From assembly GCA_015485375.1 (NCBI GenBank), contig WFTU01000370.1, positions 1 through 32,899 on the forward strand: a DNA stretch of 32,899 nt. Direction: 5' to 3'. Shown piece by piece: positions 1 through 7,449 of the stretch; position 1 is the stretch's first letter; each line of letters starts with the position of its first letter. This DNA is from Paracoccaceae bacterium (GTDB lineage Bacteria; Pseudomonadota; Alphaproteobacteria; Rhodobacterales; Rhodobacteraceae). Made by a program: the position numbers and the translations under genes. Under the pieces are notes generated by a model, which saw nothing but the letters and a program-made list of their open reading frames with translations, searched no databases and had not been told where the DNA came from.

Positions 1-186
1 GTGCTGATGGTGGGCGGCTCGATTCCGGGTGAAACCAAGACCATCGCGATTTCCATATATGACCGGTTGCAGGCGTTTGACGATGCGGCGGCGGCGCAGA
101 TGTCGGCCTTCCTGCTGGTGTTCTCGCTGGCGGTGATCTGGCTGACGTTTACACTGTCGCGGCGCATCGGGCGGAGGGCCGGATAG
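1..186 (+). CDS. modB: Molybdate-type ABC transporter permease, C-terminal fragment
   Basis: This is the 3' end of an inner-membrane permease subunit; the gene begins before the window, so the GTG at base 1 is probably internal. The visible 61 residues contain an IPGETKTIAISIYD stretch, which resembles the segment of ModB proteins before the last membrane helix, then a hydrophobic helix (about residues 35-53) and a basic end (RRIGRR). The stop is followed directly by the ATG of an ABC ATPase, as in a modBC operon. ModB forms the channel through which periplasmic molybdate passes. Sulfate or tungstate permeases share the fold, so substrate is inferred. Molybdenum supply would suit the molybdenum-dependent nitrate reductase about 10 kb downstream, but nothing shows the two are co-regulated. 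Confidence 0.7.
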   Translation: MLMVGGSIPGETKTIAISIYDRLQAFDDAAAAQMSAFLLVFSLAVIWLTFTLSRRIGRRAG

Positions 187-1287
187 ATGGGCGAGTTGCG
201 AGTCGATATCCGCCAGAAGGGACCGGTGCCGCTGGATGTGCATTTTGCCTGCCAGCCGGGCGAGGTGTTGGCGCTGGTCGGGCCGTCAGGGGGCGGCAAG
301 TCCACGGTGCTGCGCGCCATCGCGGGAACGCTGCGGCCAGCGGGCGGGCGGATCTCGGTAGGTGATCGGGTCTGGCTGGATGACGGGGTATTTGCGAAGG
401 CGCACCGGCGGCGGGTCGGCATGGTGTTCCAGAGTTACGCGCTGTTTCCGCATATGACGGCGCTCGGCAATGTCATGGCGGCCCTGCCGCCGGAGGCGGG
501 CGCGGCGGACAGGCTGCGCGCGCAAGCCCTGCTGGAACAGGTGCATCTGGCGGGGCTGGAGAACCGGCGTCCGGCGGAGCTGTCGGGCGGGCAGCAACAG
601 CGCGTGGCGGTGGCACGCGCCTTGGCACGGGCGCCGGAGGTGCTGTTGCTGGACGAGCCGTTCTCGGCCGTGGACAAGGCGACGCGGATGCGGCTTTACC
701 GCGAGATTTCGCTGCTCAAGGAGAGCTTCGACATGCCGGTGGTGCTGGTCACGCACGATCTGGACGAGGCCATGCTGCTGGCCGACCGCATGGTGGTCCT
801 GCATCACGGCACCACCCTGCAGGAGGGCACGCCGGAGGAAATCACCACGGCGCCGGTCTCGCCGGAAGTGGCGAAGCTGGTTGATATGCACAATATTTTC
901 AAGGCAACGGTGGTCGGGGAAGCGGGCAAACAGATGCTCGACTGGAACGGCCTGATGCTGGAACTGGACGGGCAGGCGGGGCTGGTTGTTGGCGAGAGCG
1001 TGGACTGGGTGGTGCCGGACGGGTTTGTCGTGCTGCACCGGCGGGATCGCCCCTCGCGCGGGGAGCGGGAAAATCCGGTTTCCGGCAAGGTCTGCTCGCT
1101 GGTGACGATCGGACAGACCAGCCATATCGCGCTGCTGCCGGATAATGATCGCGACAAACCGCTGCGCTTTTCCGTTCCGCGCCATGTAGCGACCCGCAAC
1201 GGGCTGGAAATCGGGGTGGATGCCGGCGTTTCCATCCTTGCGGAAGGCATCCATATTATGCGCCCCCAGGGTTGCAAAGGGGGCTGA
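187..1287 (+). CDS. modC: ABC transporter ATP-binding protein, ModC-like
   Basis: This 366-residue ATPase should power the permease encoded just upstream; the permease stop codon touches this ATG. Walker A (GPSGGGKST, residues 32-40), the signature LSGGQQQRVAVARAL, Walker B (VLLLDEPFSAVD) and the switch histidine (VTHD) are all present, so it should be active. After about residue 235 comes a C-terminal regulatory region of the TOBE/MOP type common in molybdate and sulfate importers. The molybdate assignment depends mainly on the ModB-like fragment before it. An iron, sulfate or tungstate importer of the same class cannot be excluded. The gene is followed by 89 bp without a clear terminator before the next gene. 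Confidence 0.65.
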   Translation: MGELRVDIRQKGPVPLDVHFACQPGEVLALVGPSGGGKSTVLRAIAGTLRPAGGRISVGDRVWLDDGVFAKAHRRRVGMVFQSYALFPHMTALGNVMAALPPEAGAADRLRAQALLEQVHLAGLENRRPAELSGGQQQRVAVARALARAPEVLLLDEPFSAVDKATRMRLYREISLLKESFDMPVVLVTHDLDEAMLLADRMVVLHHGTTLQEGTPEEITTAPVSPEVAKLVDMHNIFKATVVGEAGKQMLDWNGLMLELDGQAGLVVGESVDWVVPDGFVVLHRRDRPSRGERENPVSGKVCSLVTIGQTSHIALLPDNDRDKPLRFSVPRHVATRNGLEIGVDAGVSILAEGIHIMRPQGCKGG

Positions 1288-1310
1288 CGCCGCCAATATA
1301 CCATAGCAGG

Positions 1311-1326
1311 ACGCGCATGGGCGCGT
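1311..1326. other. Small inverted repeat between modC and the dnaJ-like gene
   Basis: ACGCGC and GCGCGT flank a 4-base loop (ATGG), giving a 6-bp GC-rich stem. No T-run follows, so a factor-independent terminator is not supported. It may be an mRNA structure or chance in GC-rich DNA. No convincing promoter was seen in the 89-bp gap. Confidence 0.3.
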
Positions 1327-1376
1327 GGATGAATTCATGCCGGAAATCAGCGGCATAAACCTTTGAGGGACTGCAT

Positions 1377-2294
1377 ATGGACGATCCGTACAAAATACTC
1401 GGTGTGGACAAATCCGCCAGTGATGCGGAGATCAAGAAGGCCTATCGCAAGCTGGCCAAGAAATACCACCCCGACCTGAACCCCTCGGACAAGAACGCCG
1501 AGGCGAAGTTTCAGGAAATCTCGGGCGCGAATGATCTGCTGGGCGATCCGGAGAAACGGGCGCGCTTTGACCGTGGCGAAATCGACGCCAGCGGGCAGGA
1601 AACACCCGAACACCAGTATTACAAGCAATATGGCGGCCGCCCCGGTGCGCAGCAGTATAGCGCCGAGGGGGATTTCGACGATCTGGGGGATATATTCTCG
1701 CAGATGTTCGGGCAGCGCGGCGGGGCCGGTCCCCGGGGCGCGGCGGGTGGCCAGCGGTTTGACATGAAAGGTGGCGATGCGCGCTATCATCTGGCGGTCG
1801 ATTTTCTGGATGCAGTGAACGGCAATCCGCAGCGGATCGTGCTGCCGGACGGGTCTTCGCTGGAGGTGAAAATCCCGCAGGGGATCAAGAACGGCCAGAC
1901 CATCCGCCTGAAAGGCAAGGGCCAGCCGGGGATCGGCAGCGGTCCGCCGGGCGATGCCTATGTGGAGATCGAGGTGCGGCCGCATAAAACCTTCAAACGC
2001 GAGGGCAACGATATTGTGGTCGATGTGCCGATCAGCTTTGACGAGGCGGTGCTGGGCGGCAAGATCGACGTGCCGACCATCGACGGACGTGTGCGGGTGA
2101 ATGTGCCGGGCGGCGCCAGTTCCGGCCAGACGCTGCGGCTGAAAGGCAAGGGCGTGAAACCGCGCAAGGGCAAAACGGGCGACCAGCGCTGTGTGCTGAA
2201 AATCGTCATGCCGAAAGAGATTGATGACGATTTGAAAACCTTCGCCGAGAAATGGCGCAAGGACCATGCTTATAACCCGCGCGAAAATATGTGA
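1377..2294 (+). CDS. cbpA: DnaJ-family co-chaperone lacking the zinc finger (CbpA-like)
   Basis: The 305-residue protein has an N-terminal J domain (about residues 3-70) with the HPD tripeptide at 31-33, which stimulates the ATPase of DnaK. A glycine-rich linker follows, then two tandem beta-sandwich substrate-binding domains (about 125-295), each with an LKGKG-type motif. The cysteine-rich zinc-finger domain of true DnaJ is absent, which makes this a class II J protein such as CbpA. The next gene encodes a CbpM-like modulator, supporting the CbpA assignment. The ATG was chosen because the J domain begins immediately after it. Role: delivery of unfolded proteins to DnaK in the cytoplasm. Confidence 0.85.
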   Translation: MDDPYKILGVDKSASDAEIKKAYRKLAKKYHPDLNPSDKNAEAKFQEISGANDLLGDPEKRARFDRGEIDASGQETPEHQYYKQYGGRPGAQQYSAEGDFDDLGDIFSQMFGQRGGAGPRGAAGGQRFDMKGGDARYHLAVDFLDAVNGNPQRIVLPDGSSLEVKIPQGIKNGQTIRLKGKGQPGIGSGPPGDAYVEIEVRPHKTFKREGNDIVVDVPISFDEAVLGGKIDVPTIDGRVRVNVPGGASSGQTLRLKGKGVKPRKGKTGDQRCVLKIVMPKEIDDDLKTFAEKWRKDHAYNPRENM

Positions 2295-2302
2295 GGTGGA
2301 TG

Positions 2303-2629
2303 ATGATACCGGAAAAGAAAGTGATCGAGATCGTCAGGACGGTAAACCCCGACCAGCTCCATGTCTGGGTGCGCGAGGAATGGGTGCGTCCGGCGCAAAG
2401 CGAGGCGGAACCGGTCTATAACGAGGCTGACGTCGCGCGGGTACGCCTGCTCGATATGCTCGACAACCAGCTGGAGGTCGGGCGCGAGGCGATCCCGATC
2501 ATCCTGTCGCTGATCGACCAGATCCACGATATGCGCGCGCAGATGCAGGTGCTGAGCGGCGTGATCGAGGAGCAGCCCGAGGATGTGCGGCTGCAGGTGC
2601 TGAAGCTGGCGCTGGAGCGCTGCCAATAA
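2303..2629 (+). CDS. cbpM: CbpM/MerR-like chaperone modulator protein
   Basis: This small protein (about 108 residues) has an N-terminal MerR-like winged-helix segment (VWVREEWVRPAQ, then YNEADVARVRLLDML) and a long C-terminal helical region. That architecture matches CbpM, which binds the J domain of CbpA and inhibits it. The start lies at the end of the cbpA-like gene: a GAGGT at 2293-2297 overlaps the upstream stop and is 5 bases before this ATG. The ORF track start (GTG 2291) would place the ribosome site inside the gene, and ATG 2300 is too close to it, so 2303 is preferred. The overlap points to translational coupling. A DNA-binding MerR regulator is the main alternative. Confidence 0.75.
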   Translation: MIPEKKVIEIVRTVNPDQLHVWVREEWVRPAQSEAEPVYNEADVARVRLLDMLDNQLEVGREAIPIILSLIDQIHDMRAQMQVLSGVIEEQPEDVRLQVLKLALERCQ

Positions 2630-2665
2630 AAAACGCCCGGGAGCCGAAACTCCCGGGCGTTTTTT
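2628..2665. terminator. Strong bidirectional intrinsic terminator
   Basis: A perfect GC-rich stem (ACGCCCGGGAG / CTCCCGGGCGT, 11 bp) encloses the loop CCGAAA, with A-run on the left and T-run on the right. It begins within the cbpM-like stop codon and can end transcription from both sides, separating the chaperone pair from the minus-strand metal-binding gene. Confidence 0.92.
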
Positions 2666-2683
2666 CTTCAAGAGCGGATAATC

Positions 2684-2884
2684 CTACTCGACCGGGGTGG
2701 CCTCGTAGCCTTCGCCTTTCATGGCGGCAAGGATCGCGGCCTGGTCAACGCTGGCCTCGATTTCGACGGTGCGGGTGTCGAGATCGGGTTTGACGCTGGC
2801 ATTGGCATCGAGCGCCTTTACAGCGCCTTCGATGGCCGAGGTGCAGTGGCCGCAGCTCATTTCGGGAACGGAATATTTGGTCAT
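2684..2884 (-). CDS. copZ: Small heavy-metal-associated (HMA) domain protein, CopZ-like
   Basis: The 66-residue protein is a single HMA fold with the metal-binding motif MSCGHC (cysteines 11 and 14) in the first loop. Such proteins are cytoplasmic Cu(I) carriers that pass copper to P-type ATPases or to regulators. No copper ATPase or CueR-type regulator lies nearby in this window, so the partner is unknown. An AGGTGA ribosome site precedes the ATG. Its 3' end faces the strong terminator after the cbpM-like gene. A periplasmic mercury carrier is unlikely because there is no signal peptide. Confidence 0.85.
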   Translation of the reverse strand: MTKYSVPEMSCGHCTSAIEGAVKALDANASVKPDLDTRTVEIEASVDQAAILAAMKGEGYEATPVE

Positions 2885-3195
2885 TTTTTCACCTTTTAGT
2901 CTGGTTCAACCGGATCGGTTCACAGGGGAATCTAGCCTTCAAGGGGCCTCCGAACAAGGGCAATTTCCAACCGTTTCGGCGAGCGCAAAGATTCCACTGG
3001 CTGGAGTGTTTGGCGGGGCCGGAAAATATTAAACAGTAATAACAGTATGTTAATATGCCGATTTTTCCGGTTTTCGCGGATTGTAACATTTCCGTGTTCG
3101 GGCGGGGGATTTTCAGGCGCTGTCGTTTTCCGATTGCCATTCCGACCGGAATGCCGCCAGTATATCGACAGGCGTAAAGATCGGAGAACAGGTGG
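2885..3195. promoter_or_regulatory. Divergent 311-bp intergenic region with AT-rich inverted repeat and palindrome
   Basis: This gap separates the minus-strand copZ-like gene from the plus-strand kinase gene and must carry both promoters. I see no convincing ORF in it. Two structures stand out. One is an AT-rich inverted repeat, ATATTAA (3026-3032) and TTAATAT (3050-3056), 17 bases apart, with a direct AACAGTA repeat inside. The other is a near-perfect palindrome, CATTCCG-AC-CGGAATG (3138-3153), about 40 bp before the kinase start. Either could be an operator; no known binding consensus was recognised. Confidence 0.5.
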
Positions 3196-4080
3196 TTGGA
3201 CAAAGAGGCTTTGGATAGAATCCGGACGCTGCCGCTCTGGTCCGGAGCGCTGCGGATCGAGCCGCTCGGCGGCGGGCGCACCAACCTCAATTTTATAGTC
3301 GCGGACGATCGCGCGAAATATGTGGTGCGCTTCGGCCACGACATTCCCGAACACCACGTTATGCGTTTCAACGAACTGGCTGCCAGCCGCGCCGCCCATG
3401 CCGCGGGCCTGTCGCCGGAGGTGCTGTATGCGGATGGCGGCATCACGGTTCTGCCTTATATCGAGAGCCATACGCTTGAGGAAAGCGATGTCGGCAAGCC
3501 GCAATACCTGCCGCGTATCGTTGCCCTGATGCGGGCTTGTCATCACGACATTCCGCGCCACTTCCGTGGCCCCGCGCTGGTGTTCTGGGTGTTTCAGGTG
3601 GTCCGCGACTATGCCGCCACACTGACGGAAGCGCGCAGCCCCCATACCGCCCTGCTGCCGGAGTTTCTGGAGATCGCCGCCACGCTGGAGCAGGCCGTCG
3701 GCAAGGTGGAACTGGTGTTCGGGCATAACGACTGGATGGCGGCCAATATCCTCGATGACGGGGCGCGGCTGTGGCTGATCGACTGGGACTATGCCGGTTT
3801 CAATTCGCCGCTGTTCGATCTGGGCGGGCTGGCCTCCAACAACCAGCTTGATGCGGTGCAGGAGGCCGAGATGCTGGCGCTCTATTTCGGCGCGCCACCC
3901 GATGCGGGGCTGCTTAAACGCTACCATGCGATGAAATGCGCCTCGCTGTTGCGCGAAACCATGTGGAGCATGGTGTCCGAGGCGACCTCGACGCTCGATA
4001 TCGACTATGCCGCCTATACGGCGGAAAATCTGGCGCGCTTCAGGCGGGCCTATGAAACCTACAGGGGGTCCTATGGCTGA
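3196..4080 (+). CDS. Choline/aminoglycoside-kinase-fold phosphotransferase (LicA-like)
   Basis: The 294-residue protein has the protein-kinase-like fold used by choline kinases and APH enzymes: an N-terminal ATP lobe with GGGRTNLNF (25-33), the catalytic loop HNDWMAANIL (177-186) and the metal-binding IDWDYA (195-200). It should transfer phosphate from ATP to a small alcohol or amine in the cytoplasm. The start is TTG: a stop codon lies just upstream in frame, no ATG is available, and GGAG sits 9 bases before it. It overlaps the next gene, a dimethylglycine/sarcosine-dehydrogenase-like enzyme, by 8 bases, so the pair is probably translationally coupled and shares a pathway. Choline or a related methylated amine is a plausible substrate but is not shown by the sequence. 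Confidence 0.75.
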   Translation: MDKEALDRIRTLPLWSGALRIEPLGGGRTNLNFIVADDRAKYVVRFGHDIPEHHVMRFNELAASRAAHAAGLSPEVLYADGGITVLPYIESHTLEESDVGKPQYLPRIVALMRACHHDIPRHFRGPALVFWVFQVVRDYAATLTEARSPHTALLPEFLEIAATLEQAVGKVELVFGHNDWMAANILDDGARLWLIDWDYAGFNSPLFDLGGLASNNQLDAVQEAEMLALYFGAPPDAGLLKRYHAMKCASLLRETMWSMVSEATSTLDIDYAAYTAENLARFRRAYETYRGSYG

Positions 4081-6508
4081 CATTCCTTCGGCGGCGAAAA
4101 CCGTGATCATCGGCGGCGGCATCATCGGCTGCTCGACGGCCTATCATCTGGCCAAAGCGGGCGAGGAAGTGGTGCTGCTGGAACGTAAAAAGCTGACCTC
4201 CGGCACCACCTTCCATGCGGCGGGGCTGGTGGGGCAGTTGCGCTCGAACGCCAATATCACGCAGTTGCTGGGCTATTCGGTGGAGCTTTACAATTCCATC
4301 GAGGCGGAAACCGGCCTTGGCACCGGCTGGAAGATGAACGGCGGTCTGCGGCTGGCCTGCAACGCTGAACGCTGGACCGAGGTGAAGCGGCAGGCGACCA
4401 CGGCGCATTCCTTCGGGCTGCAAATGGACCTGCTGACCCCGCAGGAGGCGCAGGACCTGTGGCCGCTGATGAATGTGGACGACGTGGTCGGGGCGGCGTT
4501 CATGCCGACCGACGGGCAGGCGAACCCCTCCGACATCACCATGGCGCTGGCCAAGGGCGCGCGCATGGCGGGGGCGCGGATTGTCGAGGATTGCAAGGTG
4601 ACGGACCTTGAAATCGACAAGGGTAAAATTCGCGCGGTGATCACAGAACAGGGCCGGATAGAGTGTGAGAAGGTCGTGCTGTGCGCCGGCCAGTGGAGCC
4701 GCGATTTTGCCGCCCGTTTCGGGGTTAACGTGCCGCTGGTCAGCATGGAACACCAGTATATGGTGACGGAGCCGATCGAAGGCATGCCGAAAAACCTGCC
4801 GACCCTGCGCGACCCCGACCGGCTGACCTATTACAAGGAAGAGGTCGGCGGGCTGGTCATGGGCGGCTACGAGGCGAACCCGATCCCCTGGGCGGTGGAG
4901 GGCATACCGCAGGGGTTCCACTATTCCCTGCTGGACGCGAATTTCGAGCATTTCGAGCCGCTGGTGGAGCTGGCGCTGGGCCGCGTGCCGGCGCTGGAAA
5001 CCGCCGGCATCAAAACCCTGACCAACGGGCCGGAGAGTTTTACGCCGGACGGCAATTTCATCATCGGCGAGGCGCCGGAGTTGGCGAACTTTTTCGTCGG
5101 GGCCGGCTTCAACGCTTTCGGCATTGCCGCCGGTGGCGGGGCAGGGATGGCGCTGGCCGAATGGGTGCGAAACGGCGAGCCGCCCTTTGACCTCTGGTCC
5201 GCAGATATCCGCCGATTCGGGCGCCCGCATTTCGACACCGACTGGATCCGCACCCGCACGGTGGAGGCCTATGGCAAGCATTACACGATGGACTGGCCTT
5301 ACGAGGAACATGCCTCGGGGCGGCCGAACCGGCTTTCTCCTTTGTATCAAAACCTCAAAGCGCAGGGGGCCTGTTTTGGCGAGAAGCTCGGCTGGGAAAG
5401 ACCGAACTGGTTCGCGGGGGAGGGCGAGACGCCCGGGGATGTCTACAGCTTCGGCCGCCAGAACTGGTTCGACGCGGTCGGGCGCGAACACAGGGCCGCG
5501 CGCGAGGCCGCGGTGCTGTTCGACCAGAGCAGTTTTGCCAAATTCGCGCTCAAGGGGCCGGATGCGCTGGCGGCGCTCGACTGGATTTGTGCCAACGACG
5601 TGGACAAGCCGGTCGGCACGCTGACCTATACGCAGATGCTGAATGACCACGGCGGGATCGAGTGTGATCTGACCGTGGCGCGGGTGGCGGAGGAGGAATT
5701 CTATATCGTCACCGGCACGGGGTTCGCGACGCATGATTTCGACTGGATCAGCCGCAATATCCCCGAGGGGATGAATTGCCAGTTGTTCGATATCACCTCG
5801 GCCAATGCGGTTCTGTCACTGATGGGGCCAAAGGCGCGTGATATTTTGCAAAGCGTGACGCGGGCCGACGTGTCTAACGAGGCCTTCCCGTTCGGAACGA
5901 TCAAAACCGCCGGCATCGCCGGATGCCCGGTGCAGGCCTTGCGCGTCACCTATGTTGGCGAACTGGGGTGGGAGCTGCATTTGCCGGTCGAATACGCCGT
6001 GAATGTCTATGATGCGCTGATGCAGGCGGGCGAACCACACGGGTTGCAGAATGCCGGTTACCGCGCGATCGAGAGTTTGCGCCTTGAAAAAGGCTATCGG
6101 GCCTGGGGCAGCGATATCGGGCCGGACCACACGCCGTTCGAGGCCGGTCTGGGCTGGGCCGTCAAGCTGCGCAAGAACACCCCGTTCAGGGGGCGCGAGG
6201 CCGTGGAGGCGCAGAAATCCGGCGGAGTCGATAAAATGCTGGCAGGATTCACCTGTGATCCCGATGTGGTGCTGCTGGGGCGCGAAACCCTGTATCGCGA
6301 TGGCGAACGGGTCGGCTGGCTGACCTCGGGCGGGTTCGGTTATACCGTCGGAAAGTCCATCGGCTACGGCTATGTGCGCGGCAAGGGCGTGACGCGCGAT
6401 TTTGTGCTGTCGGGGGCGTATGAGCTAGAGGTTGCGGGCGAACGTGTGCCTTGCCATGTGCATATGGCACCGCTCTATGACCCGAAAATGGAGCGGGTGA
6501 AGGCCTGA
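4073..6508 (+). CDS. FAD-dependent dehydrogenase fused to a GcvT-like folate domain (dimethylglycine/sarcosine dehydrogenase type)
   Basis: The protein (811 residues from this ATG) begins with a DAO-type FAD domain, whose dinucleotide motif is GGGIIG at 14-19. The segment TTFHAAGL has His48 where dimethylglycine dehydrogenases attach FAD covalently. From about residue 430 a GcvT-type aminomethyltransferase domain follows, with FDQSSFAKF near its start and SLRLEKGYRAWGSDIG later. In this family an N-methyl group is oxidised and the resulting formaldehyde unit is passed to tetrahydrofolate. ATG 4073 was chosen over the longer ORF-track start because AGGGGG precedes it and the FAD domain begins at once. 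Rhodobacterales carry many paralogues, so the exact substrate (dimethylglycine, sarcosine or another N-methyl compound) is open. Confidence 0.85.
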   Translation: MADIPSAAKTVIIGGGIIGCSTAYHLAKAGEEVVLLERKKLTSGTTFHAAGLVGQLRSNANITQLLGYSVELYNSIEAETGLGTGWKMNGGLRLACNAERWTEVKRQATTAHSFGLQMDLLTPQEAQDLWPLMNVDDVVGAAFMPTDGQANPSDITMALAKGARMAGARIVEDCKVTDLEIDKGKIRAVITEQGRIECEKVVLCAGQWSRDFAARFGVNVPLVSMEHQYMVTEPIEGMPKNLPTLRDPDRLTYYKEEVGGLVMGGYEANPIPWAVEGIPQGFHYSLLDANFEHFEPLVELALGRVPALETAGIKTLTNGPESFTPDGNFIIGEAPELANFFVGAGFNAFGIAAGGGAGMALAEWVRNGEPPFDLWSADIRRFGRPHFDTDWIRTRTVEAYGKHYTMDWPYEEHASGRPNRLSPLYQNLKAQGACFGEKLGWERPNWFAGEGETPGDVYSFGRQNWFDAVGREHRAAREAAVLFDQSSFAKFALKGPDALAALDWICANDVDKPVGTLTYTQMLNDHGGIECDLTVARVAEEEFYIVTGTGFATHDFDWISRNIPEGMNCQLFDITSANAVLSLMGPKARDILQSVTRADVSNEAFPFGTIKTAGIAGCPVQALRVTYVGELGWELHLPVEYAVNVYDALMQAGEPHGLQNAGYRAIESLRLEKGYRAWGSDIGPDHTPFEAGLGWAVKLRKNTPFRGREAVEAQKSGGVDKMLAGFTCDPDVVLLGRETLYRDGERVGWLTSGGFGYTVGKSIGYGYVRGKGVTRDFVLSGAYELEVAGERVPCHVHMAPLYDPKMERVKA

Positions 6509-6514
6509 GCATCC

Positions 6515-7201
6515 TCAGTCGATCAGCAGATCCGGTTTGGCGAAGGCTTTCAGCGCGTCCAGATCGGTAATCGCGATCATCTGCCCGTTCACCGTCACCC
6601 CGTGCGGTTTCAGGCTGTTGAAGGCGCGCGACAGGTTTTCCGGCGTCATGCCGAGATAGGACGCCAGCCGGCGCTTTTCGATCGGCAGGCGGAATTCCAG
6701 CGCGTCACCGTTGCGGTGGTGGTGCTTGAGCACATAATTCGCCAGCCGCTCCAGCGAGGAGCGCAGCTTCAGGTTTTTCATGTTCTTGATCGTGGCGCGG
6801 TAACAGCGGGCGAGTTCATCCACGATGGCAAAGGCGAAGGCCGTGTCCTTCATGAACACCGAACGCACGTTTTCCGAGGGCACCATGATAATGCGCGACT
6901 TTTCCAGCGTGCGCGCCGACATCAGGTTGGGCCGGTCCTTGATTGTGGCCGCCAGAATAAAGGTGGAGTTTGCGTAAAGCGTGGCTACCGATGTCTCGTG
7001 TTTGTTCCATGTGCTGAACAGTTCGACACAGCCGTCCTGCATGATATGCAGGAAATCCGGCGTATCGCCCTCCGATATCATCACCATGTTGGGCGGGAAG
7101 GTCTGCACAAAGGCCCCGCGCACAAGTTCCCCGAAGGATTCCTCCGCCATCCCGGCAAAAAGCGGCAGATCGCGGATTGATTCGAATTTCGCCGTTGTCA
7201 T
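6515..7201 (-). CDS. narR: Crp/Fnr-family transcription regulator, NarR-like
   Basis: This 228-residue regulator has an N-terminal cyclic-nucleotide-like beta barrel (about 10-120), a long dimerisation helix and a C-terminal winged helix (about 160-205). The recognition helix reads GMTPENLSRAF; the E-x-x-SR pattern is the FNR/DNR type that reads TTGAT-N4-ATCAA sites. The N-terminal cysteine cluster of FNR is missing (only two isolated cysteines), so it cannot sense oxygen through a 4Fe-4S cluster. It is divergent from narK-narGHJI, the position of NarR in Paracoccus, which responds to nitrate or nitrite. A DNR/NnrR-type nitric oxide sensor is the alternative. The start at 7201 has GAGGG before it; the TTG at 7234 in the ORF track lies in the box itself. 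Confidence 0.75.
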   Translation of the reverse strand: MTTAKFESIRDLPLFAGMAEESFGELVRGAFVQTFPPNMVMISEGDTPDFLHIMQDGCVELFSTWNKHETSVATLYANSTFILAATIKDRPNLMSARTLEKSRIIMVPSENVRSVFMKDTAFAFAIVDELARCYRATIKNMKNLKLRSSLERLANYVLKHHHRNGDALEFRLPIEKRRLASYLGMTPENLSRAFNSLKPHGVTVNGQMIAITDLDALKAFAKPDLLID

Positions 7202-7220
7202 CCTGTACCCTCGTTCCGAC

Positions 7221-7234
7221 TTGATAATTATCAA
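7221..7234. promoter_or_regulatory. Perfect FNR/NNR-type box upstream of narR
   Basis: TTGATAATTATCAA is an exact TTGAT-N4-ATCAA palindrome. It ends only 19 bp before the narR start codon. An activator bound there at the usual -41.5 position would place the transcript start inside the gene, so this site more likely blocks the narR promoter (autorepression or FNR control). Confidence 0.8.
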
Positions 7235-7357
7235 TCCATAACCGGGGGGATGTCAACGGATTCCGGTGCAGATTTAGACCCTTTGATTGACGAGATGGCA
7301 TATGAAAAATGATAAAAATTCATAACTTATTAATTTATAAAGAAAAATAGGATTCCA

Positions 7358-7371
7358 TTGACGTGGATCAA
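7358..7371. promoter_or_regulatory. FNR/NNR-type box upstream of narK
   Basis: TTGACGTGGATCAA fits TTGAC-N4-ATCAA, one base from the FNR consensus. Its centre is about 85 bp before the narK1 ATG. If used at -41.5, transcription would start near 7406, giving a leader of about 44 bases. No strong -10 is visible, as expected for an activated promoter. An AT-rich stretch (about 7297-7350) lies just upstream. Confidence 0.78.
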
Positions 7372-7449
7372 TTCGCCCGCGCGTTTTTTGGTGTTCATGG
7401 AGGCAGAATTTAACGGCCGCAAGGGCCGAATTCATTAGGAGGGATAACA

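Noticed and set aside
3047-3298. An 83-residue plus-strand ORF in the copZ-kinase gap
   Set aside because: It runs out of frame into the kinase gene, has no clear ribosome site or domain, and overlaps the promoter-like inverted repeats.
4007-4072. A 22-residue N-terminal extension of the dehydrogenase
   Set aside because: It would lie deep inside the kinase gene; ATG 4073 has a strong AGGGGG site and directly precedes the FAD-binding motif.
6505-6518. CTGAG-CATC-CTCAG as a terminator between the dehydrogenase and narR
   Set aside because: The stem is only 5 bp and there is no T-run on either strand.
7283-7296. TTGATTGACGAGAT as a third FNR-type box between narR and narK
   Set aside because: Only the left half-site matches; the right half GAGAT is too far from ATCAA.
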